From NCBI GenBank assembly GCA_964036315.1, contig OZ038495.1, forward strand, positions 27,437,766 through 27,501,765: DNA of 64,000 nt. The letters are read 5' to 3'. The translations under genes were made by a program, and so were the position numbers. Shown one piece after another: positions 34,670 through 46,485 of the stretch. The notes beneath the pieces were generated by a model. It was not told where the DNA came from, did no database searches, and was given only the letters and a program-made list of their open reading frames with translations. How positions within the stretch are numbered: the first letter of the stretch is position 1; the number at the start of each line of letters is the position of its first letter. This stretch comes from Acanthosepion esculentum. Lineage: Eukaryota; Mollusca; Cephalopoda; Sepiida; Sepiidae.

Positions 34670-35052
34670 AAATGGATTAAATACGACTTTTTAAAAAAAT
34701 TGTTATTTATTTTGTTTAAACGTTATTCTTGATGGATATGCATATTCGAGTAGATGTTCTGTTTTTTTTTTAAATAAGCAGTATTTTATTTTATCCAGCT
34801 ACATCTACGGCCTGAATATTCAAGAAATCTTTATCATAATTATTAGCTGCTTTTTATTTATAATTGTTTACTTATGACATATTATATAATGGGTGTGCAG
34901 TCAGTTCTTCCATTATTCTTAAAGGGAAGATTGTGCATACCATTTATTCATTATTTCATACTCAAAATAGTTGATGAAACGTGAGTACATGTTTCGTAAT
35001 ATTTTTTCTGCCAAGCTTTCTCGAATATTCAGGCCGGTAGATGTAGTTGGAT
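34670..35052. repeat. Inverted-repeat element related to the 15.8 kb palindrome
   Basis: 34715-34835 (GTTCTGTTTTTTTTTTAAAT, CATCTACGGCCTGAATATTC) and 34990-35050 in inverted form (CGAATATTCAGGCCGGTAGA) are diverged relatives of the arms of the 15831-16085 palindrome, here about 150 bp apart. Confidence 0.7.
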
Positions 35053-35390
35053 AAAAAATACAGGGCGTAGGCTGTCATGACTCTCCACCTCCCTGTATTC
35101 ATTGTAGCTATATTGTCTCTCTCTCCTTCCTATCCGACACGTGAGTATCAGATTCTCCAGGCCCTCCTTCCTTGTTATGTGTCCCAGAAACTTCAGCTGC
35201 CTCTTCTTGGTATTAAGTATAAGCTTCCGCCTTGTTTGCAACCTCTTTCAGACCTCATCGTTGCTCACACGTTCAGCCCATGTTATCCTCAGCATCCTTC
35301 TGTCACTTCGAGTCTCTTCTTCCTCCTCGAGGAAATCGTCCAAGATTCGCTTCTGTAAGGAAGCTCAGTATTCTTTTCTTTGTTAGTAAA
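35053..35390 (-). pseudogene. LINE family A, C-terminal fragment
   Basis: On the minus strand: a KKRLEVTE-like stretch, RRMLRITWAERVSNDEV in mixed frames, and then an open frame with TKKRQLKFLGHITRKEGLEN and ILTCRIGRRERQYSYNEYRE. This is the conserved region after the reverse transcriptase in family A. It joins directly to the inverted-repeat element on its left. Confidence 0.8.
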
Positions 35391-36160
35391 CAAATTCTAC
35401 TTCGATCTACAGTGACAAAATAACACTCAGAATTTCGGAAATGGGTTGGGCGGAATAACTTTCAGTAAACCTTTGTACTTGATTTAATGTGAAATTATAA
35501 TTGCCTCTTCTCTTTTGTACAGTTTGTTAAAACACAATGCTCCTGTCCCATCTTATCGGTCTCATTACATTTGTATGGATTTTCATTCCTACATTCTATA
35601 AGAATTGGCCTCTGCACAAACTACCGTTGATAACAATTTTATCACAAATTAGGTTTGGAAAGAATGCTACGCCATTAACAATGGCTCGCCATTATATTTT
35701 AATTATCCTGTATATCTTCAGAACCAATTCATATTGTCTCAACACTTCTCCATTATTCGCAACACTATCATCTTATGTTCGCAACAGACATCTTATGTCT
35801 TCTCTCAATTTCTCGCTGAAAATATAAATATTTTAGTCTCTTAATGTAAATGATGCCATTTTCAGGACGAAATTCCAATCTGCAAAATCAAAACCTTCAA
35901 AACAAGAGAAAAGCACATGTACATGGATAACGGTAAGAAGAAAGGAATTCCAACGTGTAGTAAAAATATACTTTTCAACCCTTTCACAAGCTTTATACAT
36001 ATATATATATATATATAAAAATTTTGGTTGCAAGAATTCAGTGGTTTTTCTACAATTATTTCCTAAATTCTTTTCAGTTCCCGTTCTACCTAATCTCTTA
36101 CTGTGACATCATATTTTGATGACGACACATCTCTAACACTTTGAAGATTATTTTTTTTTA
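35391..36160. other. No gene seen
   Basis: A frame at 35537-35827 has no domain. A short TA run lies at 35998-36015. Confidence 0.4.
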
Positions 36161-36250
36161 TTGATTTCATTCGACTTGGGTGATGACCGGTATTTATTGT
36201 ATAAAAAAATACAATTGTGGCACAAGGCCGAAAAAGGGGAAGGGTTGAGG
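36161..36250 (-). repeat. SINE 3'-end fragment
   Basis: On the minus strand the sequence reads CCCCTTTTTCGGCCTTGTGCC and then an AT-rich tail, the same 3' module as in S2 and S5. Only the end is present. A similar forward fragment is at 38055-38120. Confidence 0.55.
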
Positions 36251-36847
36251 CTGAGGCTGGTCTTCCCTAACTATCTTATAACTAGCTAATCTGATTCACG
36301 GCCCATTCACTCATTACAATTTGCCCATTCACCACAAAAACTCGTCCATCACCAATCAATCCTTCATACTCCATAATACCGCATCCTCTCAAGGGGGACC
36401 TACAAAACGCGCCCCATGCCATATCAATTTAATAATAATAAATACTTAAAAATCTGTGATGAAATATGAGAGGGAAGGGAATGAACCCCAAAACAAACTA
36501 AATATAGACTCAAAAGTGAACTAAACATAACTGATGTTAGTAGGGCCTGTCCCACCCTCAAAACTTGGCTGATGACCTTTGCAGCGTAAATGCTTATATT
36601 TAATAAATTTGTCAAAGAGGGAAAGTATAATTTTTTCCCATAAGATTATGGGCGCGTGATTGTATGTTTTCCTTAATGTGCGAGATATTGGATATGGCTT
36701 GATGACAATCTAAAATCATAATCATAATAAGAAGAATAAGAAGTATATATCTTAAGAGTTCTATAAGTGGCTTCATAAAATCCTCCGAAGCTTCCACTTT
36801 AAACGTGTACAAAAAACTTCATGAAGCAGTGTGACCACTGAGATATG
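36251..36847. other. No gene seen
   Basis: No recognised feature in this interval. Confidence 0.4.
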
Positions 36848-36892
36848 AGCTGAACATCTAAGGTTTTAGGTAGCAACCTTAGATGTTCAGCT
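36848..36892. repeat. 18-bp perfect hairpin
   Basis: AGCTGAACATCTAAGGTT (36848-36865) and its exact reverse complement (36875-36892) are separated by nine bases. Confidence 0.95.
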
Positions 36893-37111
36893 GAACCAAA
36901 CGGCGATTCTACATTCTTTAAACCGGGATGAAAAGGATTAATAATAATAATAATGATGATAATTTTTTTTTCAATGGAAAGTGTCATGATGCCATTTCCC
37001 CGGAACCCGGAAAGAAATGTGTAAATGCCAGAAATCAAAGAAAAAACAAAAAACAAAAACAAAACAAAACAAAAAAACAAAAACAAAACAACAACAACAA
37101 CAACTATTATA

Positions 37112-37157
<46 letters not shown>

Positions 37158-37170
37158 GTAGTAGTAGTAT
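36893..37170 (+). mobile_element. LINE family D 3' end with A-rich and (ATT)n tail
   Basis: CAATGGAAAGTGTCATGATG, GGAAAGAAATGTGTAAATGC and CAGAAATCAAAG match, in the same order, the sequence that follows the LINE D frame at 60500-60627 (minus). Two trinucleotide runs (36938-36962 and 37107-37170) and an AAAAC-rich run flank it. Only the 3' tail is present. Confidence 0.65.
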
Positions 37171-38054
37171 TCGGAACAAAATACTACTGACAAGACGGAA
37201 ACTCGTGATCTGTTTGTACAATAGCTTCCCATTTCATGTAGCCAATCAGGATACATGTTGCTATTTTAATTCTTTATATTTTTTGCCACTGTTTTGTTTA
37301 CTAATTATGTCGATAATTTCTATAATTTACGTGACACTTTGAATGGAACAACAAATATAATGCTCATTTTTATACACCAAGACAACACAAGGTACGGGCT
37401 AGACTTGATTTTCTTTCTTAGGTCCACCTAAGTCACATCGGGGTGGTTTCCTGTGGAGCACACCTGTAGTTAAGTTTATGTGTACCTAGTTAATGGGAGT
37501 AAGTGTCGTTCCGGACCTGTTCCCGGCTTCTACTTTGGTTATGATCCAAATCGAGATTCCCAACTTCCCCAGTTTCTTTTTGGCCCCTTTTTCCCTCTCG
37601 ACTGGATCAGCTTTCTTCTTTCCCCATCGCCGTGTTTATTTTATCCTTTCCCTCTCTTTTAGTGAGAGAGCCTCTTGATTTTGTCTAAAGGCAGAATACA
37701 GTGGCCTCTCTGAATTCTTTTGAGGGTTTGACGGGTCAAACTAACTTCAGTTATCTTTTTAAGTTGTGTATTTGTTTTGATATTTTAGTTTGTTATGGAG
37801 TTCATTCCCTCCCCGCTCATTACGTATCATCCACAGATTTTTGTATATAGAATTTTGTATACAGATTTTTGTATATAGAATTTTATAATCATTAATTTTT
37901 ATGCTATGGAGTTTTTTTGTAATTCCCTTGAGAGTATGAGGTATAGTGGCATGTGGAGGATTGAATGATGATGGATAATTTCTTTTAGTGGATGTGCAAA
38001 TTTTAATGAGTGAATGGGTTGTGAATTTGATTAGTTTGGTATAAGATAGCAAGT
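37171..38054. other. No clear gene
   Basis: A 28-33 bp imperfect direct repeat around ATTTTTGTATATAGAATTTT lies at 37835-37890. Nothing else recognised. Confidence 0.4.
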
Positions 38055-38125
38055 GATGACCAGCTCCATCCCATTCCCCCTTACATTTTCGGCCTTGTGC
38101 TGCAATTATATTTTATATACAATAA
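38055..38125 (+). repeat. SINE 3'-end fragment
   Basis: ATTTTCGGCCTTGTGCTGCA: the shared SINE 3' module with an AT-rich tail. Confidence 0.5.
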
Positions 38126-38269
38126 GTCTAGACAACACATGTACATGCTAACACTTCCAATCAATTAACATCAGAAAACATGCCTGTTGCTTAGTTAGCA
38201 CGTACGGCACTCAATGCTAATACCTCATAAATAATGAACTATTCCGTTTTGATCGAGAGGGAATATGGA

Positions 38270-38475
38270 AAAGGATTGGATTTCTCCTCTCTTGTCGACC
38301 CCTGGGCAGAGAGGAACCCAGACGAGGCTATGGGGAGGGAAATAGCTGCCCGACTCCAGATATCCAGGGTCTACGGAGAATACTTGCCCTAGAGTACATA
38401 CTCGGAAAACTCCACGTTAAAAACTGGCCTTGTGCCACACCTCGCGTTGTGGGGATGTCTCAGCTAAATAGCGAG
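38270..38475 (+). repeat. Repeat S5, single copy
   Basis: GGCAGAGAGGAACCCAGACG, AGGGAAATAGCTGCCCG, a TCTACGGAGAATACTTG block, CTCGGAAAACTCCACGTTAA, and the 3' module GGCCTTGTGCCACACCTCGC. Confidence 0.8.
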
Positions 38476-39284
38476 GGAATATGAAAAAGACGCAACAGAG
38501 ACACTGTTTGGTCTTGAAAAAGAAAGAAACAGAGAAGGAAATAGTAGGCAATAGTACTCAAATCTTTAACGACAAAATAGGGAAATTTTCACGGGTATTT
38601 TATAGTCTTAGAACTCTCAAGAACTTTATACAATCAGTAACTTACGAATTATGATTCATAAGAAAATTTAAAATAGCGAAACCGTGAAATATTTTCGTGT
38701 ATTAATTCTACTAATTATTATTAATCATAACACTAATGTTTAGTGGATTTCTTAAATCTTTACAGCGACATTCATTTGCTTCTATATTTAACGTATCGTG
38801 AAACTCTTGTTGTCGGCTCTGTTGTGTGAATGTTGGCACGCACCTGATTGTTTCGAAGAATTTCTATGCACCCAATTACATCTCATTTTGTCAGTCGCGT
38901 AAACGTGTATTATTCTGATTATGAAAGCTTGTGAAATTGACTGAATTAGACGAATCCCTAACAGGTTAAGCATGAAACAAAAGCTGAAACCTTTCATCTA
39001 CCAAAATGTTTACTCCAACTCATTCTTATTAATGATGTTATCAGCTTTCTTTGTTGTCCCTCTTGTTTCATTCTTCAAATTGTTTATAGCTTTTTTCATT
39101 TTGAATTATCTTGCAACGTGACGTAGTATTTATATTTCCTCTTTTTTTGTTTTGCAGAATCGTATTTACTAAGCATCACTTTTAGACTTTATTGTGGTGT
39201 TCTCCCTCTAAAGAGGCTATGTGGACTCTTCCGCCTACTATAAAATTAATAGGAGAGAAGGACATGGGGGAACAGACGAATAAT
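38476..39284. other. No gene seen
   Basis: AT-rich sequence with no recognised frame or repeat. Confidence 0.5.
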
Positions 39285-39745
39285 TTGTTCATCTGTCGAA
39301 CTCTCTGCCTTGAACGGAAAGGAACCTAGACGAGGCTTTTCCGTAGTGCAAAGTTTCGCCCGGGGAGGTAGACAGACCCTGAACCCGTTTATACGGGTTC
39401 TAAGGAAATATTTTTGGCCGACCCTACGGGCTCGGAGAACCCACGGTAAACTCGGCCTTGTGCCACATACATCCCTCGTGGGGTGGGTGTGGATCTGTTA
39501 AATATTAACAGTCGACCAGATTCTTCATCTGTCGAACTCTCTGCCTCGCGCAGAGAGGAACCCGGACGAGGCTTTGCCGAAGGGCAAAGTTTCGTCCAGG
39601 GAGGTAGACAGGCCCTGAACCCGTTTATGCGGTTTCTAAGGGAATATTTTGGGCCGGGCATACCAGCTCGAAGAACCCACGGTAAACTATGCCTTGTGCA
39701 ACATACATCCCTCGCGGGGGGGGAGGGGTGCTGTTAAATATTAAC
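39285..39745 (+). repeat. Repeat S5, tandem dimer
   Basis: Two units about 230-237 bp apart, each starting TTCATCTGTCGAACTCTCTG or a close variant. Each holds a GAGGAACC block, GACGAGGCTTT, a GGGAGGTAGACAG block, CCCGTTTATNCGG, AGAACCCACGGTAAACT and GCCTTGTGC, and ends TGTTAAATATTAACAGTCGA. The frames across it are not genes. Confidence 0.9.
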
Positions 39746-40543
39746 AGTCGAATATATTGAATTGACACACACTCACTAGTCGTGTAATACTATTCTGTTG
39801 GAATTACAGTTTAATATATGATATATCTGTAACACTTGTTTTGTTATTCCTTTAACCATTTACTTGGACACAACAGATTTCAAGCATTTACGACTCTTAT
39901 ACTTGATTTCATTTTGCAAATATTGTGTCGCGATCAATTTCGTTCAGCGGATGTTTATAACTAACATAAGGACAGTGTAATTTTAACTAACTTCATTCAA
40001 GAAGATCAGTTTTAATTAAATCGGTACAAATATTAACACTGAGACATTTCTTTTATGAATACTACATTCGGTGCGGGAATTAATTAAGATAACGAAAGGG
40101 ATAAAAAGCATTACTCACAAAATTTTTTTTTGCCGTTTATGGAGAAAACACTGGTAATGTACATATGCAATCATGGTGTTATCAAACTTAAATGGCGGAT
40201 ATTTTAAGTTCAACGGGTACTACACGAGCTGATGGTAAAGCTGAAGTCACTAGCAAGCAAATTAAAATATTATTTCAGCCTCATATAAATCCAATATTCT
40301 CAGAATATCAACAATTATAAGCGCTTATATTCATTTACATCAGTTTAGTTATAGGAGTCTCTTTGATACTTGGTTTCCACAAAAAGAAAATATCATATTT
40401 AAAAAACTAAATTCAAACAAATGATATAATGGAAATACAATACCATAACGGGGAACATTACGTATGATAAGTGTGATAAGTAAAATAAACTATCATGAAC
40501 TGTATACAAGCTAGTCTTCTTCCAAAGAAGCTGGTGATGTATG
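39746..40543. other. No gene seen
   Basis: AT-rich sequence with no recognised frame or repeat. Confidence 0.5.
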
Positions 40544-40656
40544 TGTTATGAATAATCAAGTGTGCGCGCTTGTTTTCTTACTCTCCTCTTTGAGAGAGCA
40601 TTTTCTGTTTACTGGGACTATAAAAGGACACTATATGCGAACATTGTATTCTCAGT
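40544..40656 (+). repeat. Truncated LTR, same family as 42896-43049
   Basis: Starts TGTTATGAATAATCAAG and contains TTTGAGAGAGCATTTTCTGT, the TATA-like ACTATAAAAGGACAC and TTGTATTCTCAGTT. The last 35 or so bases of the LTR are missing, and a SINE S1 head follows directly. Confidence 0.8.
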
Positions 40657-40935
40657 TCTCCACTTCTTTCACCCTGTATTAAACTCACACTCTTTGGGTA
40701 CTATCACTGGATCTAACCAACGCCTTTATCCACTTTGCCATGTGATCTTGAGGACACCTGTATGTGAATTTCTGGTTATTATAAACAGTCAGCAACATAT
40801 TTATACCAGTGCTCATATTGCAATTTTTGCTGTTATCATATCTGTTTTCACCGGAGCTAATATTGCAATTTTTTTAGTCCGAATAATATAAATAGTGTAC
40901 ACAATACCTCATCTCAGACATATAGACAGATACAG
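40657..40935. repeat. SINE S1 head (reverse) and tail (forward)
   Basis: 40660-40745 is the S1 tRNA-like head in reverse (ATTAAACTCACACTCTTTGG, CAACGCCTTTATCCACTTTG). 40873-40932 is the S1 tail in forward orientation (AGTCCGAATAATATAAATAG, CCTCATCTCAGACATATAGA). The same inverted configuration occurs at 14.1, 32.1 and 58 kb. Confidence 0.7.
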
Positions 40936-42895
40936 AAAACAATGACTTTTTCGAATAAGCAATGTTCCCAGTTTGATTAACTGAATGTAATATTTGATGT
41001 GAAACGCTTGGAAATTAGTAATCGAGAGTGTAACGATAGACTGCATGTTACTTTGGTGACCAGCTAAAAGTTATTTTAACATAGCTCCGACATTTTTACT
41101 CATCCAATATTCTCTGTATATAATGCGCATTCGAATCATCCTCATTCCAGTCTTTACATAAGTATCTTAATGGCGAAACGCAAATGGAACCTGCAGTTGT
41201 TCTATGCACTAAGTGGAACAATGGAAGTATGTTATATACCGTGCTAATAGAAATATGGAATGGACAAAAACGGTGGATAAATAGTAACAGGTTTATTGTA
41301 GAAACCAGTACAACAAGCAAGGGAGTAATAGTTATGTGCACAGTCGTCGCAAGTCAGTACAGATGTGTGCGTGCTGCTATCGGAAGGCCGCTAGACTCGC
41401 AGATCCCAGCTCGACTCTCCTATCCGCTGTCCTCACGGATACTTATAGCCAGTTACCACCTATAGTGCCACCATTCATCGGGGTGGCAGTTTATTCCATC
41501 ACATCAAAGTATAAAGTAGAATGAAGTATATCAGAATTTAGAGAAAGAAATGTTCCATATATCGAGAAATTACAAATCGAAAAATTTACCTTGAATTATT
41601 GACGCAATATACATCGTAATCATATCCAGTAATATCCGTTTTTGTGCTAATGTTTTCCATTTTCGATTGTAATTTCCATCGCCTTAAATAGGATTTACTG
41701 CCTAAAACAAATCTTTGTATATCATAATCTGTTTTCTTTTCCAATAGATAAAGGCAATTTTAAAATATCTTGCTTGAGGATGTCGAACTCATGTATATTA
41801 CGGATAAGAAATTAAAGAGGTTAAATTAAAAATCCAGATATTGTTAGGACTAAATTATGGAAGTTTAAAGTTGATAAAAAAGAAAAATTTATAGGATTAA
41901 AAAAAGAAACAAATTAATCTTCCTTGCTCTCATGCTTTCTATTTTAGCCATTCTTATTTTTGTTTTCATCGTTAACGTTCTTCCATATCTACAGCTTTTT
42001 TTTCTTCTGAATACATCTGCTTTCTGTACATTTTAGCTTTTCCTGTTGTCTTTCATTTGTTTTGGAATGTTTCAATGTTAATTGCTTGTTGTATTTTTCT
42101 TTGTATATTTGATTCTGTTACTTTCCTTATCTTTTGATATTTTTCGCCCTTTTCATCGATTTTTATCTTCCTGACTTTATTCCAATATATTCTCTATCCT
42201 AACTCTTCCACAATCCATCATAAATCGTCGTTTTCGTGTTGTCATTGCCTTCTTTTTCGTTTTCTCATTATTTAAATTAGATCCATCTTTTCTTCTGATT
42301 CTTCCTTTTCTACCTTTCCTTTCTTCCTGTGAACTTTCTCCATTTTTCTGCTTCTTCCATACGTGGCATGGCTGCTAATTCTTACACTTTTCTTTTGACA
42401 GTTTTTATTATCAGCTTCAGTCGCTTCTATTTTCCTCGCCATACTATCGGATTTTATTTTTATTTTCCATTATGTTAACGCCTAAAGGATTCCCTCTAGT
42501 CGTAATAATGGCTGCGGCCTCAGGAAAAACTAGTAAAGCATCTGTAGTTTCCGTAAAGATAAAAAATTCTAATATTTAAGAAATAATCAAATAAAACAAT
42601 ATTTAAATCTCCATGTGTAGAATGGCTGAAGTAACCACCACTTTTTCGCTTATTATTCTGTTGAAAATGCTAATGACACAAATTTAGATTTTATGCTGAT
42701 TTATATTATTCGCGACGTTAATTTCATTCTTCTTCCACTTTTGTAGATTTGCAATCTAGTTATAAAAACATTTACATTGACATATTTTCCTGACAACATA
42801 ACCTATATTCAGGGGCGTACAGACTATTAACATTGTGCATGAAATAATTGTAGGTTTTAAAAGACTTGAGATGTTTATGGTTTTTTGTAAATGAT
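40936..42895. other. No gene seen
   Basis: About 2 kb, AT-rich and in part pyrimidine-rich (41930-42480). Frames of up to 93 codons near 41184-41465 show no domain. 41360-41440 has a weak tRNA-like look on the minus strand, too weak to call. Confidence 0.4.
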
Positions 42896-43049
42896 TGTTA
42901 TGAATAATCAATAGTTGTATCCCATTGTTTTGTTACTCTCGTCTTTGAGAGAACTATTTCTGTTTACTGGGACTATAAAAAGACACTATACGCGAAACTT
43001 GTATTCTCAGTTGAATAAAGCTTTCTTAAATCCTGCTTTTGTCGTTACA
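42896..43049 (+). mobile_element. Solo LTR (154 bp) with 5-bp target duplication
   Basis: Starts TGTTATGAATAATCAATAG and ends GTCGTTACA, with flanking ATGAT at 42891-42895 and again at 43050-43054. Inside are a TATA-like ACTATAAAAAGACAC (promoter region) and AATAAAG (polyadenylation signal). TG...CA ends plus a 5-bp duplication fit an LTR retrotransposon whose internal part was lost by recombination. A truncated relative lies at 40544. Confidence 0.88.
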
Positions 43050-43054
43050 ATGAT

Positions 43055-43524
43055 AATGGTAAGTCGTCGGGGGCGAAAAAAGCATTAATGAATTAGAATA
43101 CTATAGCGTTGCAATTCAATGATAAAACATGACTTGAATATTTCGTAGTTAACTTTACATTTAATTCAACACCTGAATTCGTCAATTTCTATCAGCCAAT
43201 GTGTTGGTGGGCAGCGTCGACAACCCCGGTCCTAAACGCGGACACTGCATCCGCCATTGATGTATGAGAGAGACTACCGTTCCTCGATCTTTTAGGAGTT
43301 TGCTTGTATAACTGCAGGTGTTACAAATCTCTCCCACGCCTGTAAACAGCTTGTAGGTATGAAGTCACGTCCTACCCCATTCGGCAGACGGAAGTGACCA
43401 CAAGTTAACCCATTGGGACATCCATCTTCTTTGATGATCTTTACTTTCAGTGTCTATTCCGGTATCATATAACGGAATAGATACAACAATATCTTAAATC
43501 ATTTTAATATAATATTACTAGGCT
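43055..43524. other. Unexplained GC-richer patch
   Basis: 43190-43440 is clearly GC-richer than its surroundings (GGGCAGCGTCGACAACCCCG, CATTCGGCAGACGGAAGTG) but holds no long frame and no repeat known from the rest of the window. Confidence 0.4.
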
Positions 43525-43875
43525 TTCTGTTCTTTTTTTAACGACAAATCAACTTCTTATGGGTCATTTAATACCGAATTTTATTTTCTTATGAGCTTTG
43601 GTAATTTAAAAAAATGTATTGCTGGTATTTGTTTTAACTATGAAAAGTTATTGCTGACAATTTAATTTTATATTTTCATATTTTGACGCTAGTTTGGCGA
43701 GTTTATTTACCCATATCTGGGACCCTGGCAGGTGCTACCAGCTCGCAACATGGTTGTACCTGGCAACAACAGCAATTAAGAGGTGTTTCCATGCTCCACA
43801 AAACCTCCCAATCAGAGGCATTGCTGCCGGATGTCGTTTATCGTCACACCCAGGACGAAATATAACTAGGTTCAG
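43525..43875 (-). repeat. Repeat S6, reverse copy
   Basis: On the minus strand: CGTCCTGGGTGTGACGATAA, CTCTGATTGGGAGGTTTTG, GGGTCCCAGATATGGG, ATACCAGCAATACATTTTTT, and the end AAATGACCCATAAGAAGTTG. Short frames across it are not genes. Confidence 0.8.
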
Positions 43876-44655
43876 GATTTCTACTGCGGAATAAGTCTAT
43901 ATGAAAAAAGTATATTCATTTATATGTACATACAGACATAGTCAAACACTCTCACGCACAGATATATTCATACGTACATACGAGTGTGTGGAAAGCGTGC
44001 GTATAAATACCATGATATAGTCACAAGGACACAAATGATAACTGGTGATAGATACAGTTGTTGAGACCCCTCCCCGTTTTACTTTCACAAAGCTTTCAAG
44101 GCCAAATTCAACCTGACCAGTTGTGCTCAAGTACGGAAACCAATAGCAGAGTTCTGTGTTATATCAGAAGTTCCATCTCTTTGATAGGCCGTCTTCACTA
44201 TCGCTAAGTAACCACATTTGCCCCCTACACAACACACTAAAAAAACTTATTATGCATCTTACATTTAATGCGTAATGGCGTTCGAATAGACCTCTTTGGT
44301 TTTAAACAAGGAAATTAACATCTAAATCAAACGACTTGCTAAAGAAAATATCTCTCGACAGGAATAAAACTTTTATTTATTTTTTAATATGGCACCCATT
44401 TTAAGCAAAGAATATTTTACTATTAAGCCACTAGAAAATATTAGAGCAAAATACGATTCCCTTACCTTATTTCATCATCAGTATTCGACGTAATCGGGAC
44501 CGTCGAGCCAATGCGAACAGTCCTTTCTTTAGCTGTATAGTATGTGCTGCGTTAGGACTACGTAGAGATTTGAATTCAGGGTAATTTACTCTTTCTGTAC
44601 GGCTATTTATTGGTGGCGGGGGAGATAATAATATAATTATAATTTATAATTTTCC
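43876..44655. other. No gene seen
   Basis: No recognised frame or repeat. Confidence 0.45.
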
Positions 44656-44659
44656 CAAG

Positions 44660-44765
44660 GGTATTATCACGTAAGGGAATATGAAAGATCCGACTGGAAT
44701 TCGAACTCGTCTCTCTGATTCCTCAATATCAGCCGCTATCTATTACTCCACCGTGCCCACTTCTT
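44660..44765 (-). repeat. tRNA-derived SINE (family S3)
   Basis: On the minus strand: GGGCACGGTGGAGTAATAG, GATAGCGGCTGATATTGAGG, and the B-box region GACGAGTTCGAATTCCAGTC. Matches 24845-24985. Confidence 0.8.
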
Positions 44766-44930
44766 CTTCCTTATATTTAAGGAATTAATGTTTCTTGCGA
44801 TATTTCGAAGTCTACATCTACTATCTTCATTTTCATCCCGGAAACGTCACTAATTCTTAAGCAATTATTTTTTAAAATCCGGAATTAATTTTAATATCAA
44901 ATTAAGACAATCCATTAACGGCTTAATATC
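44766..44930. other. No gene seen
   Basis: No recognised feature. Confidence 0.5.
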
Positions 44931-44956
44931 TATCTGTCTGTCTGTCTGTCTCTCTC

Positions 44957-45007
<51 letters not shown>

Positions 45008-45018
45008 CTATATATATA
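44931..45018. repeat. (TCTG)n-(TCTA)n microsatellite
   Basis: TCTG repeats, a CT run, then about 15 TCTA units and a short TA run. Confidence 0.95.
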
Positions 45019-45052
45019 TTAAGCAGTTAATGTATTTTTTCAATGTCTACTC

Positions 45053-45392
45053 ACACTGTGATACAGCGAAACAGGCTTGTATATGAATGACTATGTTACG
45101 CTCTCATCATTTCGATCGAGCACTATTAATGCAAAGGTATGTCCAAAACAGTAGCTGCCGCTGCTCTTAACGCACCGCTCTTCATTAAGCACTCTGGCTG
45201 CTGGCGTTTGTATACATTTGTATATAATACGTTAGAATTTTCCCATTCTCTGCCGTGAGCCGACAGCTTAAGGGTAGGATTTTCGACTGATGTCAAATCG
45301 ATCGGGTTTCGAACACGTCTTGATGCAATCGGATATCTAGCCACACTTATGTACTGTGATACAGCGAAACAGGCTTGTATGCAGATGACTAC
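45053..45392. repeat. Segment bounded by a direct repeat of about 38 bp
   Basis: ACTGTGATACAGCGAAACAG plus GCTTGTATNNNNATGACTA occurs at 45054-45094 and again at 45355-45392. The 260 bp between them are GC-richer than the flanks and hold a 98-codon minus frame without a recognised domain. Confidence 0.6.
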
Positions 45393-45449
45393 ACACACAC
45401 ACACACACACACGCACACACACGCATATATATATATATATATATATATA
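45392..45449. repeat. (CA)n-(TA)n microsatellite
   Basis: CA repeats with two CACG steps followed by a TA run. Confidence 0.95.
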
Positions 45450-46370
45450 ATATGAGTAAAAGTCTAGTCACTCAGCTGATTGATGTTACCTTCAGCATCC
45501 TTACTCAAGCGATTCGCAGACAGACCCTGCAGAAATTACCCCCGTCCATCCCTCAGGGGATATCAGCAATTGAATGCTTATACTTGTCAATGTTTTATAT
45601 GTACTTTTGATTGGTGCAAGTTTTTTATATGTATATAATTTTAAATCATCACAAAAAATTGTTTCTGGTCATGATATCGTGGATTTTCTTCAGTGTACAC
45701 GATAAGGAAAAGTATTTGTTTTTTTTTTTAACCTAACAAGCTAATTGTAGCAAAAATGAAACCTGCTTATCATCGATCCCACCGTAGAGTACACTTCTGT
45801 ATTTGCTTCCGAATTTTTCATCAGCTATTTCTATCTTTGGAGATGAGTATCTATTCATCATGTTTCGAGAGGCAATCGTGTCGACTCGGATCACCAGAAT
45901 GACGCCGTCGAAATCGTTGAATACATATTATTTATCCGCTGTTGTTCAGTATTTTTCGGGTCTCCGTTCCTGTGTCTAATCTGTCACACGCCCATAGCCC
46001 ATCGACTGTGAGGTGAACCAGATGACTTACCACTACAAATGATCTAAAACAATGACTATAATCCGTGTACACAAGAAAGGGGAGGTTTTTCAGGGAAAAC
46101 TACCAAGGTAAAAACACTTTCCTGTTTGTAGAATTCTGTAAGAAATCTTGGAATTGCAGGTCAGCAAATATGCAGGGTTCTGAAAATTTAACCAGCCTAC
46201 CAATACTCTCGAATTTGAATGTGTCTTAAACAGCACACTGGTAGCGCTTGAACTCGTAATGGTAGCGAAATTGAGATTCTTCATCTCTGTATTTATAAAT
46301 ATAAAATTAGGCTACTGATTCTTACAAGACTGAACGAGGAGACAGAGACACTTGAAATGTTCACACACAC

Positions 46371-46374
<4 letters not shown>
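45450..46374. other. No gene seen
   Basis: No recognised frame or repeat. Confidence 0.45.
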
Positions 46375-46375
<1 letters not shown>

Positions 46376-46431
<56 letters not shown>

Positions 46432-46432
46432 A
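46376..46432. repeat. (TA)n-(TATG)n microsatellite
   Basis: TA run ending in three TATG units. Confidence 0.95.
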
Positions 46433-46485
46433 TTATAAAGAAGTAATCATCCTAAGAATTAATCAATAAAGTTAATGTAATTAAT

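Noticed and set aside
41360..41440. tRNA-like sequence on the minus strand
   Set aside because: A weak B-box resemblance only; no A box at proper distance.
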